64,000 bases of DNA from Mycteria americana (lineage: Eukaryota > Chordata > Aves > Ciconiiformes > Ciconiidae). How positions within the stretch are numbered: the stretch's first letter is position 1; each line of letters opens with the position of its first letter. Made by a program: the position numbers and the translations under genes. The notes below the pieces were generated by a model. That model was not told the origin of the DNA. It made no database searches and saw nothing but the letters and a program-made list of their open reading frames with translations. The stretch spans positions 111,214,062 through 111,278,061 of the forward strand of contig NC_134367.1 of assembly GCF_035582795.1 (NCBI RefSeq), in the 5' to 3' direction. Below, piece by piece: positions 1 to 12,900 of the stretch.

Positions 1-699
1 TCTTTCCCTTCTCCATCCACCCCCAAGAGACACTTAACATTTCAGGTGTAATCAGGCTGGTATGTAAGAGGTGCCTGGAGCAAACTAGTTTATTCAAATT
101 ACTTGCCTTTTACTCAGCAAGACAACATGTATAATTTTGAGACCAGTTCTTGAACAGTTTGGCTGAGCTAGGATATTCAGGGAAAGAAAAGCAAGAACAT
201 GTCTGGCAGAGTAACTAGACACTAATACAGGAGGAGAGAGCACAGTATTCCTCGGACCTTCTTCCTGAAACCTAACAAAGAGACTACAAACAACGTGGTG
301 GATGCTTTGGTTCTTCTGTGCAGTTAGTTGGAATGAGAATAGTATTTCCAGTCATGTCCAAGGGCAACTTCCTTTTATAACCAAATTTAGCTCAGCGCAT
401 CAGGATTGGGCCATGAAAGTAAGGTTTAATGAACACAGACTGTATCAGAAACGGAGGCCCTGGAGTGAAAATACTTGAGGTAGCTGCAATAGAAACAGGG
501 GGAGCTGCATTTCCAATTTATATTCTGCTTTCAAAAAGCTGATCTAAAACCCACCAGGTTTTTAACAGAGGTTATAAACTTCCATTAGCAGACGAAAACA
601 TTTATTTCTTCCATATCTGCTGCAAACCTTTGTTTCCCACTGGAAACGTATTAAGAAAGCATTTAGCAACACAAACATTACAACAGCTTCAGTGCTTAC
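1..699. other. CLIP4 intron (left edge)
   Basis: This stretch lies downstream of the last visible CLIP4 exon. I searched the minus strand for the next exon, which should follow the RVQR residues and lead to CAP-Gly 3, and saw no convincing match with splice sites. AT-rich, no repeat recognised. Confidence 0.6.
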
Positions 700-823
700 C
701 TCTGTACACGAGATGGTGGTGCAAATATACCGTATCTGGGAAGACAACTGAAGTACTGAATGCCTCCCACAGAACCATCATTCTTCCCGTGAGGCTTGTC
801 CAATTCAATTCCACACCAGAACC
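700..823 (-). CDS. CLIP4: CLIP4 coding exon 12, end of CAP-Gly domain 2
   Basis: A 124-nt exon with acceptor AATGTAG|GGTTCT and donor CAGAG|GTAAGC. It covers residues 508-548 plus two bases and contains GIELDKPHGKNDGSVGG and RYGIFAPPSRVQ. It is the last CLIP4 exon I can find in the window. Confidence 0.94.
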
Positions 824-947
824 CTACATTTCAAAACATGGTATTTCAAACAAAACACCACAGGCTTTTCTTCATCTAGACAGTTGGTACAGCTGGCATC
901 CAGCCACATCAAGGAAAACAATTTCTAGTTAGAAACTGTCTGGGTAG

Positions 948-997
<50 letters not shown>

Positions 998-3900
998 TAT
1001 TATCTATGTAACTGTGCAAAAGTTTATATCATAATAAATCTAAAGATAATTATCTCAGCATTTTTATATGCTTTCAAGAAAATTGACATTTTAATTATTA
1101 TAGAAAAGGTAAAACCCTTGATACATATACTACAGCCAAACAGAACGTTACTGAATATAACAGTGGCTATTTGACAAAAAGGAGACAGGAAAGAAGAGCA
1201 GTGGTGGTTCAAGTTTCCCTCTTTAGTCCTCTGACCACATGGTTTATGCCTCATCTGAGACCATCAACAGTAAAATTAAAGTTTTGATATTAATTCATTC
1301 CTTCTCTCCATCTAGCAAGTTATAATTAATACAAATTGCAAGGCTGGTTGTATGATACTGAGAGAAGGGTGTAAGAATCAGAACTGGCCAGCAATTCATC
1401 TCGTACAGAACACTGAATAGGCATCAAGATGTTAATAAGCTTGATCATTCATAACCTGTGATAAATGTGAGCTGATTATGTAAAGGTGCTAAATTTCATA
1501 CTCCATTAGCAGTCCTTATGCTATCCATCCCCAAAAGATTCAAAATTTAATTGAAGTCACTTGGTACTAAGGCACTGGATAAAATGGTAATTCTAATTAT
1601 CAGCTCAAGAAACATAGGAATGACAGCTTATGAATTAGAAGGGCTCAGTACAGCAGAAGTTCTCCCCTTCCTGTTTTTAGAATTAAATAACGATCTGCAT
1701 TGCAGCAAAAGAAATGAAGTTTGGGTAACTTCCAGAGCTTTGATACATATTAAAATTGAGATGCTTAAAAATGCATCTGTTACATTTTCTATAAATTACT
1801 GGTTTTGCAAATGGTGAAGATTTGTGATCTTTCCATCCTCACTCCTTACAATACCATGTTTTTCTCCAAAAAATTTCATTCCCTTACATGGGGGGAGAGG
1901 AAGTAGGCTTACACTGTCAAACAGGTTTCTGATTTTACACTTGTTAATTTGGAAAACGAGTCCTTTTCTCATTGTTTACTTTGTAACAACGCCATGAAGG
2001 TAAGAGCGATCACATGGAAGTGTAGAATCAGTTAATTGCAATATCTTAAGCAAGGACTGCCTACAATGAAATTGGGGAAAGGGGCGAGAATGAAAAAAGT
2101 ATTTAGCTTGTACCACAATCTTGCATTCTGTCAGTCTAACACTTTTTTTTAAATATCGATGCCACCAAGTGTCAAGACAGAGTATTGCCACTTACGTATC
2201 AATCAAATAGACCTCATTTAAACTAGGTACTTACACCAATACTTATCAACTGTTTTTGCATTACTCTTGCAATAAGCAGATTATAGATAAGGACATAAAG
2301 AACATAGAATTTGGTTACAAAAATAGTATTCAGAAATTACTTTCCATAATTTAGAACAACTCGCTTCCGTTTGAAAACACCTGGCTTCACTGCAGTGTGT
2401 TTTTTAGCAAGGGGAAGGGAGGGAGGAGCTGAAAGGGAAAACGATGAGAAAAAGGTGGTAGAGTTTGGGGCTTTTTGAGATGCTTGTAACTTTTCATCTG
2501 TCCTGTGACCTAAAGGTTTATTAGTTAAGATTTAAATGTTCACAGTTACCCTCTTAAAGATGCCAAGAAGATACAAATGAGACAGATATATGACATGATA
2601 AGAGTACAGGTATTGCAAGAGTTGTCAAAAAGGCTTACTACAAAAAGTGAGAAAAGGCACATGATCTCAATAAAATATATACCACTTTGGAGACTAAACT
2701 GAGGATTTTCAGAAAGCTTTGTAACAATATCTACAATTTCAACATCAAAATATTTCTCCTAATTAAGCCGTGTTAGTGGACAAGTAAAAGTCACATTATA
2801 AACCATTATTTTTTGCTGGCAGTTGCATTAAGTAAGAAATATTCAATGAAACGTAGGAGAGAGAAAGAACTTTGAAACAAGCCAGTAAATTTAGATGTTT
2901 TTTGGAGGGACTGAGGAAAAAGATGGAGTTCTCTTAATGTTCACATGCTTACATGTAAGCTATTCCATATTGATTCCACAACATACACAAAGAGTATTGC
3001 AAATACCTGGTGCAAATTTTGTCGTCCCACAAAATCTAACAGTGCCTGTTCTCTGTCCTACCACCAGTACTCTGTCTCCAACCTGAATTTCTCCTTCATC
3101 CAAAGCATTTTTCCTTGTAGCCGGAGAAGAACTATACAACCCTGTTCAACAGAAGAACAAGATCTGAAATTAGTGACATTATATCTTTAAAATTTAAGAA
3201 AGTCTTAAATAGTGAGCCAAATGATTGGTAAATAGAATATCTATCATCTTTAACATAGCGTACTTTTAACATATGGCAACACACTGCAGATTTTCCTTAG
3301 ACAAAGAATTGCTTTGCTTCAGCATGAAAACTGTGGACTACCGCCTCTTTGCAGTTGAAGGGTACAGCGACCAATAACAAGAACAGTTTTCCTCTTGAAG
3401 ATGTTCTAACAAACTTTTTAAAAGTTGCCAAACTTAAGTTTACGGTTAAACTACTTCCCAAGTGTCTTTCTTGAACTATCTCAGATTCTTAAACAGCCAA
3501 GTAGTTCTACATAAGTATTCAACACAGCAGGAAACTTCCACCTATGAAAATACACCTCAATAAAACAGACCATACCAGCACTAATTTTAGATGAGGCAGG
3601 AGACACTCTAGTCACTGCTTTTTTAGTGCTGCTAGTTGAGTTCCGCTTCTTGCAGTAATTCTGTTTGCCTTCCAAGGAGGTAGTAGAAGAGGAAGAGCTG
3701 CTGTACACAGGAAAACCTAAAAGACATAAATGGAAATAGTCCATCAGAGATCGTATTCGGGAAAGGACAGATTAAGCAGAAGGGAAAGCTTCTGTGAGAA
3801 GGTAGTTATCTGTTCTCCAAAGTGGGCAGAAGACAAAGTAAAGAGCCAGCACTAGAGGTTGTTAAGCAGCATTTACACAAACACCTGTCAGGAATGGCCT

Positions 3901-6900
3901 AGGTGCATCTGACTCCGCCTTGGGAATAAGGTGGTAGTTTAGTGCTGGAAAAGGTCTCCAAAGCCCCTTCTTTGTTACTCCGTGAAAGTTTTCCTAAACA
4001 GTCTCAAACATTTATTAAAATATGGGAGCCTTAGTAATAAGAGATCATACCACCACACTTTCAGCATCCAACCTATTAAAGATTTGATGAGAAGTGGAAG
4101 GAAGGTGATATTATGTGAGTGAATTATTGTCTGGATTAAAGCCTACTATATTCCATTACATTCTGTATTAATATTAAAATCTGTACCATAAAATAAGAAT
4201 GGGAAATAAATCACTTTTATCTCCATTTGCAAACTCTGATGTCTAAACTGTCCGATAAGACTTATGTTCGGCTTTCCTCCTTCCTTTTCAAGGCTCTCCC
4301 CAGTTCTCCCCTTTCCTACCTCCTTCTACCCAAAATAAGACAGGGTGCAGCAAGACACGTCTATGCCTCAGTTTCTCAATGTGAGAAACTAAGATAATGT
4401 TGCTTATCAAACTTTCCACAATTCTGAAGGCTTAATTCATTAGTTTTCGCAAAGCACCTCGATATCGACGCAGGGTTAGTGTGTTCAATATAATTTAATT
4501 CTCCAATCTGGCAAAGCAGTAAAGAACTGCAGAAAGGCAAATGCAATGGGTCAAAGCAAAAGCTTAGGCATCTGGGGACAGAAATCTAAAGACTCTGAGA
4601 TATTGGCTGCAGCTATGCTACAATGAAGGAAATGCAAATTACTAAATAAATGGTGACTAAACAGGCAAACTTCAACTCCAAGTCCAAGGTATAAATATAT
4701 GTGTGCATTTGCAAACACATACTACAAGTCCATGTTTAGAAGTCAGTCCAGCGACGGATTCGCTGGAGGTCAGACCACCTACCACTTTTACATGAATGCA
4801 ACAAAAACTGCTGATGCAGCAATACAGAAACTAAAAGAAACTAGACCAGTCATTAAACGCTTCATTTTGTGGGAAATCATGAGGTGGGAGAAGGAAGAGC
4901 AGAAGGGACTTCAGCAGGTCCTATAATCCCTTCCTCTTCCATCAGGCAAAACAACTATTCGTTGTATCACTCCCGCCAGGTGAGTATTTGACCTGTTCTT
5001 AAAAAGTGGGCAGATCTCTCATCAGGGAGATCTCGGGACTTCCTCAGCAATACATTTCACCACATAATTATCTGTACTGTTACGGGGTTCCCCCCCCCAA
5101 TGTAACACCTAAATTACCACAGTTTTAGCTCAAAATTTCTTACTCATTACACATGCAGAATGGGTTATATTATTCTTTGTATTTGAAAGCTTCCTGTTTT
5201 ATCCCTTTACCCTTCTGTCTTTTTAACCACACAATCACAAATTCTATCAGTCTTTTCTCCTAAGTTATGTTTTCTACCTCCAGTATATGGTGTCTTCTCT
5301 GAATTCTCTCCAGTTGATTCACATCTTTTTTGAAATGTAGTGTCTAAAACTAGATGCAGTGTTTTAGCTGAGGCCTTACCTGTGCCACGTAAAGCATCCA
5401 GGTCGCTTTGTGTATCTCACAGCTGACACTCTTTTTTATACATTCCACTATATTTTCCCTTTTGCAACAGCATGACATAGACGACTCACATTTACCTTGT
5501 AATACTCAATATCCCCATGTCCTTTTCTACAAAACTATTACCAGGCACGCCATTCCCAGGGTGTGTTCATACAGTTGACTGTTTCAGCCTTGCTACATAA
5601 CTTGGTAGTTATCCTTACTCTTCCGCATCTTTTTTGAAAAAAGAAAAAAGGGGTTTTTGGGGGATTGGGGTTTTTTTTTTTAATATTAAGTCAGTCAACT
5701 ATCTGCCAGGCATCATCTGCATGTTTCATGAACAGACCCTCTATCCCTAGTGTCAAAACAAACAAACAAACAAACAAACAAAAAAAAAAAAAAAACCAAA
5801 AAACACCCCACCCAAAACCACCAAAACACCAAACCCCAACAATCCAAAACCCACACAAATTACCAGACTCAACACAAACTCCAGGAGAACCCCAAGCTAA
5901 ACTAGCCTTCCTGCTTGACAAAGAACCACCGACAACTACTTTTTAAGTTGGATGTTGGACTTTCCTAAAGATTCTCCACCTGCCTTATGGCAGTATTATC
6001 TAAACCACTAGATCCCAAAATGAGGCTTCACTCCGCATGACTTACAGCCTGCAAAGCCTTTGGAGTCCTATTAATTGCAGATATCATATTGTATCCATCA
6101 AACTGAGACAGTGGACTGCCAGTTAATTTCATTGTGTGACAAGAACCTGAAGAACATGCCATTAAGTGCCCTCCATGAACAAAATGTAGGAAACCTCTGT
6201 CTACACAAGTTTTTTAGCTCACCTCTGAAAAAGTATCATATAGGGCAGTGCTTAAATACCTTACGCTAGTCTCTTCCCCAAGTCTCTTCCTCACAACTGT
6301 TCACTGACAGAGGATATAAAAAGATGCTTTTCTTTGAAAAGAGTATATTCAAAGTCACAGTTCAAATTATTTCAAAGAAATACTGCTTTTACCAACACTT
6401 GTAGTATGATTTTATGGACAAAACCTCAAAGGAGACCCCATTTTTACAGTTTGTTAAAGACACCCCTGAAAGCGAGATCCCTTGATGTTTAAAGTTCAGC
6501 AGACAAAATACTGATGCAGTAGAAGTCACTATCCAACTCTGAAACTAGGTAATTGCAGAGAATGATTCATATGTAAAAGGAAATTTTTAAAAAGCTGGAG
6601 TTTCGTTTTTCATATTTGAAGCTTGTTATTATGAGTCTTCCATGATACAATGCCAAGACTGTTAAGTGCTGTTAGATGGTAACACTTTATTATACAAGCT
6701 TGAACATACAGATATAGGAGAGAATAAAAATTCCAGCAGAATGCACAGTTCTTCATCAAAATCTAAGCAGTAATGATAAAGGGCGGAAGGTCTCCCTCAG
6801 AAACCCAAGAAGGTAATTCTGCAGATCCTCTGTAAGATCATTTACTAAGAGACAGCTTTCAGCTTTAAGGGCTTGTCTATATTCTTGTCCATGTATTTGG

Positions 6901-9900
6901 ATAGAAGCTGTTACCAAACCAATGCAGAACTCCAGCCAAACGTCCACACAAATTACTCCTAGTAAGCTAAATGTGTACAGCCTGTTTGGGACTTGAATAC
7001 AGACAGGCAAGGCATCTTTTTTTTATGGTGTAGATACACAACTTTTACATAGGTAAGGCAGTAATAATACTTCCTCTGCCCTACCCAACATTTTTCTCAA
7101 GATGTTAAAAAATTAAAAAAAAATTAGTTACCGTCTTTTGCAGGTCCAGGTTTTCCCCTGTTAGCAGCCGTAAAGTTGGTTTCAGAAGCACTGTCTTTTT
7201 TTGCCATATTTAGGCCTATAAAAAGAATATATACAATTAAATATATACATCCTAACAATGAACAACAATTTTACAGGAAAGTCATGCACAAAAACAATTC
7301 AACAGATTTACAGGTTAGTGGATGCATGGATAAAACTGTACAGTTCCTTAGACTCTTGATAAATGAGTAAAACAAGACCGCAGAATTGTTTCGATGGATA
7401 AGCACAGGTGTTAAACCCGTTAACACATTAGAACAGTCCAAACTATCTTGCCAAACAATAAAAAAAATTGTCTGAAAAATACTAATTTTTATATTGAAGG
7501 AGTTTTACTTAAATCTTTCAAACATTTACATCTATTATATACACAACATTCACTTTTATAGTACTTAAGGTATACTATTCACTAGAATTAATTTCACAAT
7601 TTTTGCATTAAAGATTACAGATAAAGTTTTGGGAGAGAGATTTGAGACCAAATCTTCATTCAGTCTACAAATAATGAAGAAAGTATGCCAACATGATTTT
7701 TAAGAGCCTAACTCTTAGAGCAGCAATGTTGTGATATGCATGTGAACTAGTATTGCCACAGAAGTTATAATTTGTGAACAGCCATTTTGCATTTCTGACA
7801 GTTTCCTACCCTAACTCAATGAAGAACAAGCTTATCTATGATTTATCCCCTCCCTGTCATGAAAGAAAAATCACATCTTTTTTATTTAACAACATCTCTC
7901 AGCTTAATTCAGCTACAGGCACTGAACTAGTTTGCAAATGTACTGTATTTTCCAAAAGTTTATGGTTCAGCCATTAAGGCATCAGATCAAAAAACTAGTG
8001 TTTGTGACTAATAACACATTTCTCAATTTGATCACAGTAGTCCTATTTCTAAAAACTTGAAGAAGACCTATTATCATCAATCTGATGGATTATTCAAATC
8101 CAGCAGAAACAAATCAAATTTGAAAATCTCTATACAGTATTATATTTTACTTTGCAGCTTATAACCATATCTACAAAAAGCGTATTAATTTTTCTTGGAT
8201 CCTTACAAACCAGTGTATTGCAGGAATGAAGTTTCAGGGAAAGAAATGTAATCTGGTGATGCACATAAACACTGCAAAACAAAGTTGTTCTGCAGCTTTA
8301 TCCTCCCACTCCAGCCAGTGAATCAGCCAGGCACATTAATTCTAATGGACCTTTCAACGCAAGAACATCTTACAAACCACAGCTTCCAGATTACTGTTAG
8401 TGGACATAAGCTCTGCCAGGCAGATAATGCATAACTCGCTCTCATTTCTACCTAAAGCAAGTATCAAATGTTTAAAATTTACAAAGATACAAATGCACCT
8501 TTATGACAGAAAAGGTGGTTTATGACTAAACTGTCTGGAACACACCGTCTGTGACAAAGGAAACAGTCCTTTCCATTATAGTTTAACGAGTTACAAACAG
8601 TTCACAACAAACTGAATCAAACATTGAAAAATATTTAACAGAAAAAGTCAGCCTAGATCAGCTCCTGAGCAGTGCTCCTAAGAAACCGATTATTCTGAGA
8701 AGCTTTTTATGCAGGATGTCCATTTATAAATAGCTTAAATCTTGTGCTAATTGTAAACACACATAATTAGGGCTTACTTCTCCCTCAATCTATGTAGGGA
8801 AGAGTTACATAAATCATCCAAAATGCTGCCAAAATGCATCTCTTCCACCAGCCTGGCACATTGTGTCTATACCCTGTGTATTACTGGTAGAGAGTGGAGT
8901 GTTTTAGGGTGCTTGAGTAAATCCAATGAGAATGTATGCACATCTTCCATAAACTGTGCTGTCTTAGTATAAGTCACCTAAACAGCGTTCAGAAGGCAAA
9001 AGAAATGTTAGTGTAATATATTTAATGACATTATTATGTAGCCAGCCAGACACGAGGCCAGATTATGCATGGTGGGCACTGTAGGCAGCAGGGAAGAGTC
9101 TGTACTCCAAACACCTTGGAACCTAAACAGACAGAAAAGATGCATCATTCTTGCTTCACAAGGCGGGAACTTACACAGAAGGATTAAGTAATTTGAATAA
9201 ATTACTAAAAGACTAAGCTAGAGCCAGGGACTGAGCCTGTAACTCCAGTCAGTAGACCGAGGCTGTATTACAAGGACATCCTTTCTCTTCTAATTTGCCT
9301 CTGGTTTTACTCCGATAACTTAATGAGCAGATTGAAAACACAATCAGTTAAATAGTTCTTTGATCATTTTGCCAGAAAATAAATTAAATTTCTTCAATTT
9401 CTATACATAAAGTTGTATATAGATTACTTTCTAGATTTTCACTGATTTCAGTGAGATGTTTCAAGTTACCCAGGAAGATCTTTGTAAACGAAATCACGTT
9501 AAGTTTACACATTTAACTGGTATCGCAGCCAACCAGAAATTACTTTAAAGGCTCGAGAATAAATATTGTAGTGAATTTTTTTTTTTTTTTTTAGTAAAGT
9601 ATATAAAGACCTCTATTAGTACATCCGATCACTATAATCACTGAGCAACTACACGCAATGTCCTTCCAGTACTAGTTTAAAGGCTACTGAATTTCTAATA
9701 ATGATAACACGTAGTTAATAAATATCACCTTCTCATCCCAAGTGATGAACTAATTCTAAACAAGTATTTTAATACCAAGATTTACATGATTGGTGCTAAT
9801 TCTTGAAGATTAGTATCTCAATCCTGTCTCAACATACAAGAAAATACTCACCAGAATTCACTTTGGAAGTTATGTGCGTCACATCTATTTTCTTGGATTT

Positions 9901-12900
9901 GACCAAAGGCGAAGACCGCATGGAAGAACTTCGTACAGAGCTTTTTTTGTGATCAGAAGCCTTGCTTATTTTAGAAAGAGGTGCAAAGATACCTGGAGAG
10001 AAAATTGTATGTGCCAAAAAAGAAACACGAGTAATATTAATGCAACAAAACTTTTTGGCTACTACCTTTTACATCAATTAATTTCGGTTTTTTTCAGCCA
10101 TGATCATGGCTGAAAAAATTATGAGTTATTATGAGTCTTCAAATTATTATGTGCTGTCAAAGCACTTGTAGGGTAGGAAGGACTAGCTCAAATGAACAGT
10201 GAAACCAAAAGGCTTATCAAGCAACTTGAACAGAGTAATTCAGGAAGTCAGTAAAACTATCGATTAGAATCTTTGTCCTAATGGTAACATTCAGTCTCCG
10301 CTGTTACAAAACACAAGACTTCGTATATCATGACTGTCCATGAAATATCCATCAAAATACCTCAAGCTGGAAGTTAGAAAACAACTACAGGCGTGAATCT
10401 CTTAAAAAGGAAGGCAAAGCAGGTAAAGAAACACGGCCATTATTGTTACAACACAAACAAATAGCTTCAACAATATAGACGGAAAAACAGGAAAGACTAT
10501 TATCTCACAGTTTCAAGGAAATAACTAGAAATAATCAGAAATTTTAACTGGTTGGTTGTTTCAGTGGTTTTGCAAATAGTTGCGGCCAAAACACTAGGAA
10601 CAGTTCAAAGAATCAATAAAACAAACAAAGCACTAAAAAGAAAAGCAACATAATTTTTTATCTGTTTTTATTCTCCCAAAAGGTTCATATCTTCCAACAC
10701 TTTCTTTAAAATTCAGGTTTTAAAATAATGTAAAAAAAATTAAAGGTTATACCGCGTTTTGGTGCACACTTGAAGTACTGGACTTTTCCAACACTTCCAT
10801 TGTTCTTTCCTTCTGGTTCATCCAGCTCTACACCAGCCCACTGGCCACTGGCAAATTCCGTTGTGCCACAAAATCTTAATGTACCAACCTAAAGCAAAAA
10901 GGATCAACACAGAAATAGTTAAACAAGTATTAAACAAGTTAAACAAGTATTGTTTACGACAACACAGTATAGATTACGAAGGAGACAGCAAGCCATCTCC
11001 AAGCTTTTGATCAAACAGAGAAATACAAACATAACAGTCTCCCTTGATTATTGACATCCCGATCTTCCAATGCCAGCGAATACATTTTCCAAAATGTATT
11101 AAGTCTTTGCGTATATTTGGTATTAAACAAAAGCAGTGTTATTGACAAAGTTATTGACAGATCTCATAAGAGACAAGAATTAGACAGTAAGCACCACTGT
11201 ACAATACAACTCCAAGTCAGCAAGGTACAGGAGTATATGCCTAATGAGAATTTTTACTTTCAGTGTCTTCCACACCAATAGTTCCAGAATCATGGCTAGA
11301 GATCTTACCGAATTGGAGATTCCATGGAAATACTAGATTAAAAATTCTATAAATATATCTCTGTGTGTATAAATATGTATATATATATTAAAAAATATAT
11401 ATATTTATATTTATATATATATTGCAAAGGTTAAAGGGTAAACTTCAGAGCATACTGAATTTTTTCTTTGGAAAAAAAAAAATCTTAAGTCTTTTATTCC
11501 CTCCTTATGATTAAAGAAAACTTAAAAAGCCAGCAAATGTTATAACATTTTTTTGCTGTTTCAGTATATACTATGTAGACTCTGAACAGATAAGTGTATC
11601 AAGAATATCAAGACAGACCAGTCTTGCTGGTGGACCTCAGTCTCCACAAATATACATTATAAGCTTACACACTTCAACCAAACGAGGGAGGAATAACTAA
11701 TAGAGATGCATTTAACACTGATTTAAATGCATTTTTATATTTGATTTTTAAATTAGTTTTAGTAAGAAAAACCTTTGATCTTTCAGTTGCTCAGTTTTCA
11801 TTATCTCATGTGACCTTAATACCATTCATTTTTTACTATGACTTCACTGTCTAATCCAGCCCTCAGAGAGTAAACAGACAGAAACCATTTTTGTTCTTTA
11901 CTATAAAACCTTTCAGCTACTCTTTCTTAATGTTCTGTAAAGAAATAAACGTGACCCAGAGCCTATTCTTCTTCTACGCTGAAGATCTTCTTTAAACTTG
12001 ATCGTTATAGGCAGGTACATCACACTAATCTAGACCCAGACTTTTTAGCTACCATCCCAGAGATCAAATTCAGCCGGAAGAAGCTTGGCCAAGCAGCCTA
12101 ACAGATTCCTCCACTTCCCAGGCACCAGCCAAAGGGCATTTACCGGCAGAGGGAAGGCACCAGCATCGTCAACTGGAGGTGGAGATGGCAAAACTGAGGC
12201 TCCAGTTTTGCACAAGCCCTAGGACTAGTGCAGGCAAGGAGCAGAGGACATCTCGCACATGAGAAATGTGGCAGGAACAGGAGAAAAGAGTTTTCTCCCA
12301 GCTATTGGTTTCCCTGCACTCACATTTCATTGAGTGTCCATTCAGGTAACATATAACCTAGCAGAGCAGGAGCTGGTGAAGCTGAGGGATCTCAAATCAC
12401 ATACACATAAACACCTGCTTACACAGCTTTCTACCCTGTAAGACAACTAGAATGACAGGTGCAGTAGGAATCAAGAGAGGAATCCATTTTCCCTCTGGCA
12501 TCTACTGTGCTTTGCTTTCAAGCTTCATTAAAGCTGCTATGTTAGGAGACTACAGAAGCAGGAAAAAGAACAGGAATCCATAACTATTGCTCCTAAAAAT
12601 GCTGCCGTTCCAGTGCCCTCGTCCCAGCTTCCATATTCCAGAAACGAGAACTGATCCAAGAGGAGGTTAAGAATTGGGCACCATTTTCATCATCCTGTTC
12701 TCACTTTTGCTCCACCCTGCACACATTTATGAATACCAAGGGAGAGGGGAAGACAGGGCTGAGATCAACTTCTCCATTCAGACAAATGGAGAACGTGGGT
12801 GGGAAATGATGTGGGAGTTATACAGAACAGCTCCTCACACACAAAGAAAGGAAGGGAGGAAAGCAGATGTGGGAAAGGAAGACTAAAAAGCACAATCACA

